Counted from the first letter of the stretch, positions 17,907-26,428 are shown. The stretch is DNA of 64,000 bases from CAITJF01 sp032654645 (GCA_032654645.1 JAULAW010000013.1:62001-126000); one strand, 5' to 3'. The notes: generated from the sequence alone by a model not told the origin. Made by a program: numbers and translations.

Positions 17907-18485
17907 ATGAGCACCTCACTCACAAACGAAGAAGTGATCGCCGCCACCCAATTGTGGTTGGAACGCGCCGTCATCGGGCTGAACCTGTGCCCATTCGCCA
18001 AGGCAGTGCACGTCAAAAAGCAGATACGCTATGTGGTGAGCAGTGCGACTCACCCAGATGAATTGCTGGAGGAACTGATGCACGAATTCGAGGTGTTGGC
18101 TGAAGCGACATCGGAAAAGATAGACACGACGCTGCTCATTCATCCTTACGTGCTCACCGATTTTCTCGACTACAACGATTTTCTGGGCGTGGTGGACGAG
18201 GCGCTGGAAGACATGGAACTGGATGGCATACTGCAAGTAGCCAGCCTGCACCCACAGTACCAGTTCGCCGACACGCAGCCGGACGACATCGAGAATTACA
18301 CCAACCGTTCACCGTATCCGACCCTGCATCTGCTGCGCGAAGCAAGCATCATCAAGGCGGTGGCCACGTTTCCTGAAGCCGAGCAGATTTTCGACAACAA
18401 CATTGCGACGCTGCGCCGTTTGGGTCACGAGGGTTGGGATGCGTTGGGGCTGGCTAATGGCACCTCGCAGCCTGACAAGAAATAA
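17907..18485 (+). CDS. DUF1415 family protein
   Basis: The 192-residue soluble protein is recognisable by LWLERAVIGLNLCPFAKAV near the N-terminus, the centre TLLIHPYVLTDFLDYNDFL, and FADTQPDDIENYTNRSPYPTLHLLRE, all conserved in this widespread proteobacterial family. The invariant CPFA block hints at a metal or thiol role, but no function is established. It lies between the PA2778-type gene and srkA. The srkA start follows its stop by one base, so the two are probably co-transcribed. Confidence 0.88.
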   Translation: MSTSLTNEEVIAATQLWLERAVIGLNLCPFAKAVHVKKQIRYVVSSATHPDELLEELMHEFEVLAEATSEKIDTTLLIHPYVLTDFLDYNDFLGVVDEALEDMELDGILQVASLHPQYQFADTQPDDIENYTNRSPYPTLHLLREASIIKAVATFPEAEQIFDNNIATLRRLGHEGWDALGLANGTSQPDKK

Positions 18486-18486
18486 A

Positions 18487-19473
18487 GTGCAGGACGTTAC
18501 ACCAACTTTCTTTGCGCTCACCCCCGATTGCGTGCTGAACGCGCTGGAAAGCGTGGGCTTCCGCAGCGATGGCCGCCTGCTGGCGCTCAACAGCTATGAG
18601 AACCGCGTCTACCAGATCGGCATGGAAGAGGGCGCTCCGCTGGTGGCGAAATTCTATCGCCCCGCGCGCTGGACAGATGCCGCCATACTCGAAGAACACG
18701 CCTTCGTGCAGGAGCTGGCCGAGCGCGAAATTCCCGTGGTGCCGGCGCTGGCGCTGGATGGGAAAACGCTGCACAGCTTCGAGGGATTCCGCTTCGCCAT
18801 TTTTCCCAAACACGGTGGGCGTGCGCCCGAACTCGAAGACCGCCACACGCTGGAATGGATGGGGCGCTTCCTCGGGCGCATCCACGCCATTGGCGCACTC
18901 CAGCCGTTTCAGCATCGCCCCGAACTGAACATTGCTTCCTTTGGCGTCGCGCCGCGCGATTACCTGCTGGCGCATGATTTTATTCCGGCTGATCTCGACG
19001 CGGCCTATCGCAGCGTGGCGGAGCAGGCGCTGGACGGCGTGCGCCACTGCTTCGACCGCTCGGGCGATGTGAGGTCGTTGCGTCTGCACGGCGACTGCCA
19101 CGCAGGCAACGTGCTGTGGACAGACGACGGCCCGCACTTCGTTGATTTTGACGACAGCCGCATGGGGCCTGCGGTACAGGACTTGTGGATGTTATTGTCA
19201 GGCGAACGCGCCGACATGGTGCGGCAGTTGACCGACGTGCTGGCAGGCTATGAGGATTTTTTCGACTTCGATGAACGCGAACTGCATCTGGTCGAAGCGC
19301 TGCGCACCCTGCGCCTGATCCATTACGCCGCGTGGCTCGCGCAGCGCTGGGACGATCCCGCCTTCAAGCAGGCATTTCCGTGGTTCAACACCCAGCGCTA
19401 TTGGCAGGATCGCATTCTCGAATTGCGCGAGCAGATTGCGCTGATGCAGGAAGAGCCGCTGTGGCAGGCGTAG
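18487..19473 (+). CDS. srkA: Stress response kinase SrkA (YihE/RdoA), aminoglycoside-phosphotransferase fold
   Basis: The protein of about 328 residues shows the family opening NSYENRVYQIG, the lysine block APLVAKFYRPARW, the catalytic loop LRLHGDCHAGNVLW and the metal-binding VDFDDSRMGPAVQDLWML. This is a Ser/Thr kinase linked in E. coli to Cpx-type stress and protection from cell death. I place the start at GTG 18487, just behind the DUF1415 stop; an in-frame ATG upstream at 18403 would overlap that gene by 83 bp. The ribosome-binding site is weak, so the start remains open. Confidence 0.88.
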   Translation: MQDVTPTFFALTPDCVLNALESVGFRSDGRLLALNSYENRVYQIGMEEGAPLVAKFYRPARWTDAAILEEHAFVQELAEREIPVVPALALDGKTLHSFEGFRFAIFPKHGGRAPELEDRHTLEWMGRFLGRIHAIGALQPFQHRPELNIASFGVAPRDYLLAHDFIPADLDAAYRSVAEQALDGVRHCFDRSGDVRSLRLHGDCHAGNVLWTDDGPHFVDFDDSRMGPAVQDLWMLLSGERADMVRQLTDVLAGYEDFFDFDERELHLVEALRTLRLIHYAAWLAQRWDDPAFKQAFPWFNTQRYWQDRILELREQIALMQEEPLWQA

Positions 19474-19481
19474 CGCTGAAT

Positions 19482-19546
19482 TGGTAGGTGCGAATTCATT
19501 CGCACATAATTTATTGTGCGTGCGGATGAATCCGCACCTACCACCC
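19482..19546. repeat. Palindromic repeat, GGTAGGTGCGAATTCATTC type
   Basis: Arms GGTAGGTGCGAATTCATTCG and its near complement (ending CGCACCTACC) flank a short AT spacer. Related copies are at 31415-31474 (plus strand) and 62017 (one arm). Confidence 0.8.
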
Positions 19547-19569
19547 CACTAATCACTTTCTCCAGATTG

Positions 19570-19959
19570 ATGGATACGAAAACGACTCGCTGTCAGTGCT
19601 CCAGCCGCAAAACATATGCCGACTGCTGTGGCCCCTATCTGGACGGTGGCGAAGCTGCTCCTACTGCCGAAGCCCTGATGCGTTCGCGCTACACCGCCTA
19701 TACACTCGGTCGCGAAAATTATCTGCTGGCGACCTGGCATCTTTCCACACGCCCCGCTTCGCTGGACTTGGCGGAAGATGTGCCGACCCGGTGGATCAGT
19801 TTGGAAGTGAAGCGTCACGAACAACAGGATACCGAACACGCCATCGTCGAATTCGTCGCACGCCACAAAGTGAATGGCCGCGCGCATCGTTTGCATGAGG
19901 TCAGCCGCTTCGTGCGCGAGGAGGGGCGATGGTTCTATGTGGGCGGGGATGCCGGTTGA
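19570..19959 (+). CDS. ychJ: YchJ family SEC-C/zinc-binding protein
   Basis: The 129-residue protein starts with the cysteine-rich motif CQCSSRKTYADCCGPYLDG, a SEC-C-like zinc site. The YchJ signature ALMRSRYTAYTLGRENYLL and the C-terminal block FVREEGRWFYVGGD follow. The start at 19570 is chosen because the frame upstream lies inside a palindromic repeat. The function is unknown; a nucleic-acid or protein-binding role is presumed. A 70-bp fragment nearly identical to its YTAYTLGRE coding stretch occurs at 26695. Confidence 0.88.
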   Translation: MDTKTTRCQCSSRKTYADCCGPYLDGGEAAPTAEALMRSRYTAYTLGRENYLLATWHLSTRPASLDLAEDVPTRWISLEVKRHEQQDTEHAIVEFVARHKVNGRAHRLHEVSRFVREEGRWFYVGGDAG

Positions 19960-20086
19960 GGGTGTGGCTGGTTTCGAATATTGGGCACCTCTAATAATTC
20001 AGAGTTCTCCATAAAAAATCATTAGGAAAAACTGAACAAACCCTCACCCTACCCATGAACCTTGGTGCTTTGTGAATACGGTCGTA

Positions 20087-20150
20087 TGTAGGAGCGCAAT
20101 TTATTGCGCGATCATCAATATCATATCGCCAAATAAATTGGGCTCCTACA
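20087..20150. repeat. Palindromic repeat, TGTAGGAGCGCAATTTATTG type
   Basis: Arms TGTAGGAGCGCAATTTATTG and CAAATAAATTGGGCTCCTACA face each other. One arm with three changes over 27 bases occurs inside odhA at 58214-58250. Confidence 0.8.
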
Positions 20151-20228
20151 GCAGCGCTCGTTCTCGCAATGCTTTTGGTTCGGTTCAATTCGGGCGAAAA
20201 AATTGGCGGCTGCGGTCTCTCCCACGAG

Positions 20229-20273
20229 GATAGCCAGCGACTTAGCGGCTTTGCCGCCTAGTCGAATGGCTAG
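20229..20273. repeat. Stem-loop repeat copy cut by IS630
   Basis: The arms GACTTAGCGGC and GCCGCCTAGTC are followed by GAATGGCTAGTA, then the IS. The repeat resumes at 21519 with a TTTTATCAGAGG end. Other copies of this family lie at 23827, 51763, 52786 and 62046 (reverse). Confidence 0.75.
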
Positions 20274-21518
20274 TAGTGCGTTCCGGTAAAATATTTACAC
20301 ATTAAGCCACCCCAAGGTCAAACTTGTTCCAGCGGAACACGACGGGTGAGGCGTTGATCTCGTCAATGCCCTTCATGATTCGTGCCTTCAACTCATCAAT
20401 GGAGTTTACCCGGATGTGGCGCAGGAAGGTTCTGGACATCTTCGAGAAGGCACACTCTATCAGATTAAGCCAAGAGCCATGTTTGGGCGTATGAACATAC
20501 TCGAAGCGCCCTGGTCGAGTTGCAAGATAGGCTAACGTTTCTTTCGAGATGTGTGCCGAATGATTATCCAGCACCACGCGGATGATTGCCTCGGGCGGGT
20601 AGTGCTCGTCAAGCCGTTTGAGTAACGCGATGAACTCAACGCTACGGTGGCGATCTTCCACGTTGGCGAAAATATGGCCCGAGTGCAGATCAATTCCGGC
20701 CAGGATCGATACGGTTCCATGGCGGATATATTCGTAATCTCGCCCAATGGCTGAGTGTTTTCCGGGAACGGGCGGCAGGTCGGGAGCGGTTAGCCCGATA
20801 GCCTGAACCCCGGGTTTTTCATCGACGCTGACAGTATAGATGGGCTCGGGTCGCCCATCATGAACAGCACCTTCGCGGTAGATCGAAACATCCCGGTAAA
20901 CCAGCAAGACTTCCTGCATCTTGCGGTCAAACTCTGGATCACGTTTTTCTAAATAGTAACGGATCTTGTGGGGCTTGATTTCGTTCTCGTCGAGAATGCG
21001 CCATACGGTGCTCTTGCCCGCGTGCGCCAGCCGGGGAAAGCCCGCAGACCCGGCGTGTTCGGATACAAAGCTGGCCAAGCCGGATATTGTCCACAGCTCC
21101 GCAGCTAAACCGTTATCCTTGGGCTTGGTGCAGGCGATGCTCGCTACCCAAGCGCGGGCTTCATTGCTGATTTCCGGTTCGTGCGGGCGGTGGTAAGCGT
21201 CCTTCAACCCCATCTGCACGCCCGCCGCCAGTGCCTTGTCGATGCATTTGTAGATAGTCGGGCGACTGCCCCCGGTCTGCCGTTGCAGGCCAACAATCGA
21301 GATACCATCGGCGTAGCCGATCAGCACCTTGGCGCGTTCAATCTCGCGCGCCGACGCTGTTCTCGATCTGGACAGTTCCTTCAACATCGTCCTCTGATCC
21401 TCCGTCAATACCAGTGCAGCACGTTTCGTCTTGCCCGCCATGATCACCCCCGCTAAGAGTTGTATAAGAGCCATGGCAATTATATATCAATCTGTAAGTA
21501 TTTTACCGGAACGAACTA
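20274..21518. mobile_element. IS630-family insertion sequence
   Basis: Inverted ends of 25 bp match at 23 positions (left TAGTGCGTTCCGGTAAAATA...). TA lies at both borders, as expected for IS630/Tc1 elements that duplicate TA. The single transposase gene fills the element, and it lies inside a stem-loop repeat. Confidence 0.85.
20302..21441 (-). CDS. IS630-family transposase
   Basis: The transposase of about 379 residues has an N-terminal helix-turn-helix (GLQRQTGGSRPTIYKCI) and a DDE core: D in YTVSVDEKPGVQ, D in RVVLDNHSAHIS and E in NLIECAFSKMSRTF. It cuts and pastes DNA at TA. The frame is intact, so the element may be active. I chose the ATG at 21441 with GGGGGTG upstream; an in-frame ATG at 21474 is possible. 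The spacing of D, D and E and the SW-L-N-LIE block are typical of the family. Confidence 0.9.
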   Translation of the reverse strand: MAGKTKRAALVLTEDQRTMLKELSRSRTASAREIERAKVLIGYADGISIVGLQRQTGGSRPTIYKCIDKALAAGVQMGLKDAYHRPHEPEISNEARAWVASIACTKPKDNGLAAELWTISGLASFVSEHAGSAGFPRLAHAGKSTVWRILDENEIKPHKIRYYLEKRDPEFDRKMQEVLLVYRDVSIYREGAVHDGRPEPIYTVSVDEKPGVQAIGLTAPDLPPVPGKHSAIGRDYEYIRHGTVSILAGIDLHSGHIFANVEDRHRSVEFIALLKRLDEHYPPEAIIRVVLDNHSAHISKETLAYLATRPGRFEYVHTPKHGSWLNLIECAFSKMSRTFLRHIRVNSIDELKARIMKGIDEINASPVVFRWNKFDLGVA

Positions 21519-21546
21519 CTAGTGGTTTTATCAGAGGAAAACTTAT

Positions 21547-22221
21547 TCAATACTGCACTTCCAGCGCTGCACACAGAAATTTCATGAATGGAACCGTCTC
21601 CGCAAAGCGCTTTCCGGCCAGTTTGACCAGGCCGGTTCCCGTCGCCTCTTTGATAGACAAAGGCGCCATGGCGACGAAGTCCTTGCGCTTGATATCCTCT
21701 ATTGCCGGATGAGTGGTGTCGTAGCCGCGCGGTGGCCGGATCAGACTGTCACCCCAAAGCTTCCATTGAGCGATGAATTTTTTATCGTTACGCGCAGCAA
21801 ACCATTTCTCAGGTTTCTTCGCAATCAGATCACGCAACTTCCCCAGCGCATCCGGATCGGGGTGCCAGCAGCCAACGGCAAAGAAGCACTCGTCTGTGGC
21901 GATATGCACATAGAAACCGGGCGCATGAATGTCCTTGCCCAGTTCGTGCCGGAACTGGATGCCGATATTGGTTTTATAGGGTGTCTTGTCGCGCGAGAAA
22001 CGCGTATCGCGAAACACGCGCATCAGCGAGCCGCCCACCTTGCGCGGCTCTGCACGGAAGCACGGCGCGAAAGTTGCCAGCACAGGCCCCATCGCCCCGA
22101 TAAATTCCAGGGCTGGCTCCCGCACCAGCGCTTCATAGCGCGGTTTGTTAGCTTCAAACCAGGCCCTGTCGTTATTGGCGGCCAGTTCGTCGAGAAACAC
22201 AAAAGTCGCTTGGGTAAACAT
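21547..22221 (-). CDS. DUF2461 (TIGR02453) family protein
   Basis: The 224-residue soluble protein is recognised by FLDELAANNDRAWFEANKPRYE near the N-terminus, FRDTRFSRDKTPYKTNIGIQFRH and GFYVHIATDECFFAVGCW, which are diagnostic of this family. No function is known. It is the first of three closely packed minus-strand genes transcribed toward the IS, 8 bp after the HHH protein gene, so they probably share a transcript. No signal peptide or membrane segment is visible. Confidence 0.88.
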   Translation of the reverse strand: MFTQATFVFLDELAANNDRAWFEANKPRYEALVREPALEFIGAMGPVLATFAPCFRAEPRKVGGSLMRVFRDTRFSRDKTPYKTNIGIQFRHELGKDIHAPGFYVHIATDECFFAVGCWHPDPDALGKLRDLIAKKPEKWFAARNDKKFIAQWKLWGDSLIRPPRGYDTTHPAIEDIKRKDFVAMAPLSIKEATGTGLVKLAGKRFAETVPFMKFLCAALEVQY

Positions 22222-22228
22222 GATCGGG

Positions 22229-22540
22229 TCACTCTCCGTTATTTTCAGATGTTTTTGGTTGCGCCTTGAGCAGTTTTCTTCCTTCTCCGGTGAACTTCCA
22301 CCAGGGAATGGAAACGCCGCTCTGCAAAAAACGCTCTGCTGCCATCAGGGTGTAGAGCACGCAAGGATCATGGCGATGGCCCATGCGTTTCCCTAACGCA
22401 TAGTAGGTTGCCAGCGGATCGTGCTTTGCCAGTTGCTGCGGGTGGAATATCCCGATAGCGCGCAGGTCGGATGCGATCGCCTTGCCGATGTTGGGGATGT
22501 CCTCCAGTTTGGTTGGCTGTCCTGTTTTCACCATGCTCAA
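22229..22540 (-). CDS. Helix-hairpin-helix protein, Cdd1 family
   Basis: The 103-residue protein carries a helix-hairpin-helix-like opening (LEDIPNIGKAIASDLRAIGI) and the block LAKHDPLATYYALGKRMGHRHDPCVLYTLMAA, as in the Cdd1 (pathogenicity-locus) family. The hairpin predicts DNA contact; the role is unknown. Its ATG overlaps the stop of the HEAT-repeat gene (ATGA), so the two are translated together. Its C-terminus KFTGEGRKLLKAQ is basic. Confidence 0.8.
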   Translation of the reverse strand: MSMVKTGQPTKLEDIPNIGKAIASDLRAIGIFHPQQLAKHDPLATYYALGKRMGHRHDPCVLYTLMAAERFLQSGVSIPWWKFTGEGRKLLKAQPKTSENNGE

Positions 22541-23076
22541 GTTGATTCCTGATTTTGCCTGAACCGATTAAGTTCCGAAAGCAGATGCCTTCCCCTTGCA
22601 CGCATCGCGGGCGTGCCGATGACACTGAGCTCTTCAATATGCCGCCGCACAAGTGGTTGCAGTTTTTCATCATCCTTGGCGAGATCAGCAAGCGCCTGCA
22701 TGGCCATGGTCTTGACGATGCTGCTGCTGTCGTTAGTGTAAGCCAGCAATATTTCGATGACGCGCTTTTTTTCATTCTCGGTGAGCGGCAACTGCGCCAG
22801 CATCACAGCGATATGCCAGCGCACTTCCTTTTGTTCGATCCGGCTGTATTCTTCGATTAGCGCGCGTTTGTGTGGCCGCAAATATTCGGGGTGCAGGGCT
22901 GTGACCTTTTCGGCAGCATCGGCGCAACGCATACGAACCAGCGGGTCATCGAGCGCGATCCCGGAGATCAATACATCGAACAATTCCGGTTTCTCCAGCA
23001 CCAGTGCGGCCACTTCATTCGATCTGCCGATGGAACGCCGGTCGCCGCCTTCAAGTATCTCCAGGATCACGTGCAC
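22537..23076 (-). CDS. HEAT-repeat protein
   Basis: The 179-residue, fully helical protein has HEAT-like units (DDPLVRMRCADAAEKVTALHPEYL, VRWHIAVMLAQLPLT, SSIVKTMAMQALADLAKDD). No enzyme motif is present. Such proteins act as scaffolds or DNA/protein binders. The stop overlaps the start of the HHH protein gene by ATGA, which suggests the products work together. The start at 23076 is supported by AGGCG(A) upstream but is not certain. Confidence 0.8.
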   Translation of the reverse strand: MHVILEILEGGDRRSIGRSNEVAALVLEKPELFDVLISGIALDDPLVRMRCADAAEKVTALHPEYLRPHKRALIEEYSRIEQKEVRWHIAVMLAQLPLTENEKKRVIEILLAYTNDSSSIVKTMAMQALADLAKDDEKLQPLVRRHIEELSVIGTPAMRARGRHLLSELNRFRQNQEST

Positions 23077-23240
23077 GCATCGCCTCCTTTGTTATTAACG
23101 CAACGGTTGCCGGATGATGGTTTCCTACTTCGCCGGATATGCTTTGCGGATGCCGCTCAGATAACCGCTTCCCTGCTTATCTTGGGTGTTAACTTGGGTA
23201 ACAGCAAATTCAAACGCTGGTGATGCGACGTGTCACCCGT

Positions 23241-23746
23241 TTACATTTTCTTGGCATAGGCAACCAATTGATCGAGAGCCTTGCCCCAACCCTCGTGGAA
23301 GCCCATCGCCGCGTGCTTCTGGCAACCCGCTTATCCGCATGTATCACTGTTGCGGTGTATCGGGTGCCTGTTCCGTGAGTTGCCAGTTCAATACTTGCCG
23401 TGAAGAAGAACGCTCCCGTTTCTTCTGCCTTGTGGACAGATGTGGAAGCGGGGCGAAAGCCGGGCATGAGCGCGTTCGTCCACACCAGCTTTTCGTTTTC
23501 GCACACCTCAAGGTAACAACCGAGATTGGGGAATTGTTGCCCCTCGGGTGACAGCATCACGGTGCGGAAGATGCCGCCGGGGCGCGGGTCAATTTCGCAA
23601 TCTATGGTGCGCCAGGGAAGCGGGCAGAACCAGGGTTTGAGATGCTCCGGTGTTGTCCATGCTCGCCAAATTAATGCTCTCGGCACATCGACGATGCGTT
23701 CAAATGTGAGGTCTAGCTTGGGATTGAGTTGATAAGTAGAGTGCAT
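23241..23746 (-). pseudogene. AHSA1/SRPBCC family gene with a frameshift
   Basis: The first about 140 residues read as an activator-of-Hsp90-homologue-type lipid/ligand-binding protein (LTFERIVDVPRALIWRAWTT, PWFCPLPWRT, PGGIFRTVMLSPEG). The expected C-terminal helix (AAMGFHEGWGKALDQL...) is present but in another frame, with the break near 23318-23332. The unshifted frame runs on to 23210 with unrelated residues. The start at 23746 has AAGGAAA upstream. A real mutation or a sequencing error could explain it. It heads a block of VOC genes, a common partnership. Confidence 0.8.
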
Positions 23747-23826
23747 ATTATTTCCTTTCCGTTTAACGTGAACGTCGCGAAGCGACACCTCATCACTCTC
23801 CCCCATTGGGGGAGAGGTAGGAGAGA

Positions 23827-23887
23827 TAACCAGCCACTCAGTTGCCGTCTTTGGGCAACCTAGTGGAATGGTTAGTAGTTCCATCAG
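23827..23887. repeat. Stem-loop repeat, CCAGCCACT...AGTGGAATGG type
   Basis: Arms CAGTTGCC/GGCAACCTAGTGG around GTCTTTG, then TTAGTAGTTCCATCAG. It is a full copy of the family cut by IS630 at 20274, preceded by a GGGGGAGAGG palindrome (23797-23820). Confidence 0.75.
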
Positions 23888-23939
23888 GGGGCGGATATGG
23901 CGGCGTTCATTTTCTGTGGTGGCGCTGCCGCCATGTCCG

Positions 23940-24416
23940 TTAGGAGGGGTGTGCCGCAAGCATGGCATCGCAACGCCGTTGCATTTCCTCGAACGATACA
24001 TCCTCGATGTGCGTGTTGATGTACCAGCGATGCCCGAAAGGATCAACCAACCCGCCCGCACGTTCGCCGTAAAACTGATCTTTTACCGGCTCAAGCACAG
24101 TCGCACCAGCTTCCACGGCGCGCTGAAAAGTCGCATCGACATCGCTCACGCGCAGAGCGATGGTAACGGGCGAGCCTCCGATGGTAGTCGGGCTTTTGTT
24201 GCCCCATGCAGGGTTTTCTTCCGCCAGATACAGCACGGCATTGCCGATTGCCAGCTCGGCATGTCCTATCTTGTTGCCAGGCTGCATGATGAGGCGGCCA
24301 ACCTCCTTCGCGCCGAATATGTTTTTGTAAAACTCGATTGCAGCCTCCGCATTCTTCACGGAGAGGTAAGGTGTGATGGTGGGTAAGCCATCGGCAGGTT
24401 TGTTGAGTGTACGCAT
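23940..24416 (-). CDS. VOC family protein, PhnB type
   Basis: The 158-residue protein shows the glyoxalase/bleomycin-resistance fold as in PhnB-like members: TITPYLSVKNAEAAIEFYKN, FGAKEVGRL, DVDATFQRAVEAGATVLEP and the end GGLVDPFGHRWYI with a metal-site Glu missing. Its start at 24416 follows AAGGAGACTGCC. It is the first of a run of five VOC genes on this strand. The substrate is unknown. Confidence 0.85.
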   Translation of the reverse strand: MRTLNKPADGLPTITPYLSVKNAEAAIEFYKNIFGAKEVGRLIMQPGNKIGHAELAIGNAVLYLAEENPAWGNKSPTTIGGSPVTIALRVSDVDATFQRAVEAGATVLEPVKDQFYGERAGGLVDPFGHRWYINTHIEDVSFEEMQRRCDAMLAAHPS

Positions 24417-24436
24417 GGCAGTCTCCTTGTGTTGCT

Positions 24437-24874
24437 TCACGATTTGCTCTCGCAGTTGAACATCCATTGCACGCCGAACTTATCCGTGAGGCTGCCAAAA
24501 TAGCCGCCCCAAAACATCTCCTGTAAATGCATTTCCACTTTTCCGCCATCTGAAAGCGCCTGGAATAGCCGATTAGTCTCGGCGCGCGTGTCCGGCTCAA
24601 GGTTGATGTACATGTTGTTGCCCTGCTTGACCGTAAAGCCCATGGATTCCGGTGCATCCGTGCCCATCAGCACATGCCCGCCCAGAATGGGCAGGGCGAC
24701 GTGCATCACCAGATTTTTGTCGGCATCACTCAGAGACGGTTGATCAGGTTGTGGTGGAATATCTTTGAAGCGGCCGATAGGCATGGAAAATTCGGTGCCG
24801 AATACTGCTTTATAGAACAGGAAAGCTGCTTCGGTGGTGCGGGGAAAATTAAGATAAGTGCTGACGCGCGCCAT
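24437..24874 (-). CDS. VOC family protein
   Basis: The 145-residue PhnB-like protein has YLNFPRTTEAAFLFYKAVFG, LPILGGHVLMGTD and MFWGGYFGSLTDKFGVQWMFN. The pattern is close to the neighbouring copies, which indicates tandem duplication and divergence. It is soluble and cytoplasmic. No catalytic assignment is possible. Confidence 0.85.
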   Translation of the reverse strand: MARVSTYLNFPRTTEAAFLFYKAVFGTEFSMPIGRFKDIPPQPDQPSLSDADKNLVMHVALPILGGHVLMGTDAPESMGFTVKQGNNMYINLEPDTRAETNRLFQALSDGGKVEMHLQEMFWGGYFGSLTDKFGVQWMFNCESKS

Positions 24875-24927
24875 TTTTGCGTTCCTCCAGAATGTAAAAA
24901 CGCCAGCGGAATTACTCGGCCTGAAAA

Positions 24928-25413
24928 TCAGGCTGCATCACAGGCCCGCTGCAAGCCCGCGATGTCGATCTTTTTCATTTGCAGCAAGGCCTGCATCACT
25001 CGCCCCGCCTTCACCGGACCGGGGTCACCCAACAACTTGTCCAGGACAGCGGGAACAATCTGCCACGACACACCGAATTTGTCAGTCAGCCAGCCGCATT
25101 GAATTTCCTCTCCACCTACTGTGAGTTTTTCCCACAGATCATCGACTTCTTCCCGCGTTTCGCAGTTCACGACGAATGAGATGGCTGGAGAAATTTTGTA
25201 TACCGGACCGCCATTCAATGCTACGAACTCCTGACCGTCGAGTACGAAACTTGCCGTCATGACCGATCCCTTAGGCTGCCCGGAAGCCTTGGCTCCTTCT
25301 TCCCCATATCGCTGCACACTCAATATCTTCGAGTTCCTGAAGATCGAGACATAGAAGTTCATCGCCTCTTCGGCCTGGTTATCAAACCACAGGAACGGGG
25401 TGATTTTTTGCAT
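24928..25413 (-). CDS. VOC family protein (3-demethylubiquinone methyltransferase-like fold)
   Basis: The 161-residue protein opens KITPFLWFDNQAEEAMNFYVSIFRNSKI, has ASFVLDGQEFVALNGGP and the family-typical GWLTDKFGVSWQIVPAVL, and ends with a helical tail. These features define the PhnB-like group often misnamed 3-demethylubiquinone methyltransferase. It starts 5 bp after the next VOC gene upstream, so they share a transcript. Confidence 0.88.
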   Translation of the reverse strand: MQKITPFLWFDNQAEEAMNFYVSIFRNSKILSVQRYGEEGAKASGQPKGSVMTASFVLDGQEFVALNGGPVYKISPAISFVVNCETREEVDDLWEKLTVGGEEIQCGWLTDKFGVSWQIVPAVLDKLLGDPGPVKAGRVMQALLQMKKIDIAGLQRACDAA

Positions 25414-25418
25414 TTTGC

Positions 25419-25841
25419 TTACTCATGAATGTCGAACTGCGGGTTCCACACGACTTCCCACAAATGCTGGTCAGGGTCTTGAAAATACCCGGCATAACCG
25501 CCCCAGAACGCTTGCTGGGCAGGCTTGACGATTACGGCGCCTGCCCGCCTTGCCTGCTCCATAACCAAGTCCACTTCATCTTTTGAAGCGACGTTGTGTC
25601 CAATCGTGAGCTCGGTGGCGCTCGGTTGCCCCATTGTTATGCCCGTGTCTTGCGCGATACTTTTTCGCGGCCAGATGGCCAGCTTCAAGCCTGCATTCAA
25701 ATCGAAAAATGCGACCGCGCCATATTCAAATTCCGTGCCGAAAATCCCCTGCGTCGGCAAACCCAGCCCGTCCCGGTAAAACGCGAGCGACCTTTCCAGA
25801 TCATCAACGCCAAGGGTGATAACAGTGATACGCGGCTTCAT
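25419..25841 (-). CDS. VOC family glyoxalase-like protein
   Basis: The 140-residue protein has ITVITLGVDDLERSLAFYRDGLGLP, then FFDLNAGLKLAIW, and the end FWGGYAGYFQDPDQHLWEVVWNP. It keeps the final Glu (HLWEVVW) expected of a glyoxalase metal site. It differs from the PhnB-like neighbours, so the array mixes subfamilies. Transcription runs into the next VOC gene. Confidence 0.88.
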   Translation of the reverse strand: MKPRITVITLGVDDLERSLAFYRDGLGLPTQGIFGTEFEYGAVAFFDLNAGLKLAIWPRKSIAQDTGITMGQPSATELTIGHNVASKDEVDLVMEQARRAGAVIVKPAQQAFWGGYAGYFQDPDQHLWEVVWNPQFDIHE

Positions 25842-25859
25842 ATTCGTTTTCCCATGTTG

Positions 25860-26036
25860 CTATATATATTCACCTTGATTGGCGGCACTCGCCTCCATAA
25901 TATAGTCGGATACGATCATGCAAGCTGCATTCTCATCTGTAAATTGAGGGTTCAACTGGAAGCCGAGCTGGGTGAAGAATTCGACAGAACGATCCAGGTT
26001 CCGGACTGGAAGGTTCACATAGATTTGTCTGGACAT
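25860..26036 (-). pseudogene. Truncated VOC protein
   Basis: The 58-residue reading frame starts normally (QIYVNLPVRNLDRSVEFFTQ) but ends after YIMEASAANQGEYI, less than half the normal length, with no C-terminal half nearby. It is the upstream end of the VOC array and probably a deletion remnant. AAAGGAAATG supports the start. Confidence 0.75.
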
Positions 26037-26159
26037 GGCATTTCCTTTCGAACCGGGAAAGGCTGTTTGAGCTGCTGGCAAGGTAGTCTGGGAGTTCTGG
26101 CTTGTCAAGCAACATCCCCGCTAAATGTTGGGTCGGTTATTGATGCCGGATCAATAAGG

Positions 26160-26428
26160 TTACAGATCGTCTGGAGAAAGACCAAAATGCTTTGCGACGC
26201 GCGCTAACATTTTGGGGCCGACTTCGTCGCCGTCGTGGAAGGCGAAAACAAAATCAGGCCAACCTTGGCGGGAAAGTGTCTGCCCCCGCAAGGGGGATGC
26301 CGTGGTTGTAAAGCCGACAAGTCGGCAACAACCACGCACTGCGAACCGGATTGCCGTTTGATTTTCCAACCGAGCCGCAACAGCGCGGCAAGAAGACGTT
26401 TGGCTTTGACCGAAGGCCATTGGCTCAT
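26160..26428 (-). pseudogene. hicA: hicA toxin gene broken by a palindromic insertion
   Basis: The first part reads SVKAKRLLAALLRLGWKIKRQ, the HicA mRNA-interferase start. The last part in another frame reads LSRQGWPDFVFAFHDGDEVG and ends LSPDDL, the HicA C-terminus. Between them about 56-60 bp of stem-loop sequence has been inserted (26280-26339), and its length shifts the frame. The stop of hicB overlaps the hicA ATG (ATGA). The toxin should be inactive and hicB an orphan antitoxin. The catalytic His region near the insertion is lost. Confidence 0.85.
26280..26339. repeat. Double stem-loop insertion in hicA
   Basis: Two hairpins lie side by side: CCCCC/GGGGG around GCAA, and GTGGTTGT/ACAACCAC with inner GCCGAC/GTCGGC. 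The insert separates two halves of hicA. Confidence 0.8.

Noticed and set aside
23241..23746. Programmed frameshift in the AHSA1-type gene
   Set aside because: No slippery run is obvious at the break; mutation or sequencing error is simpler.
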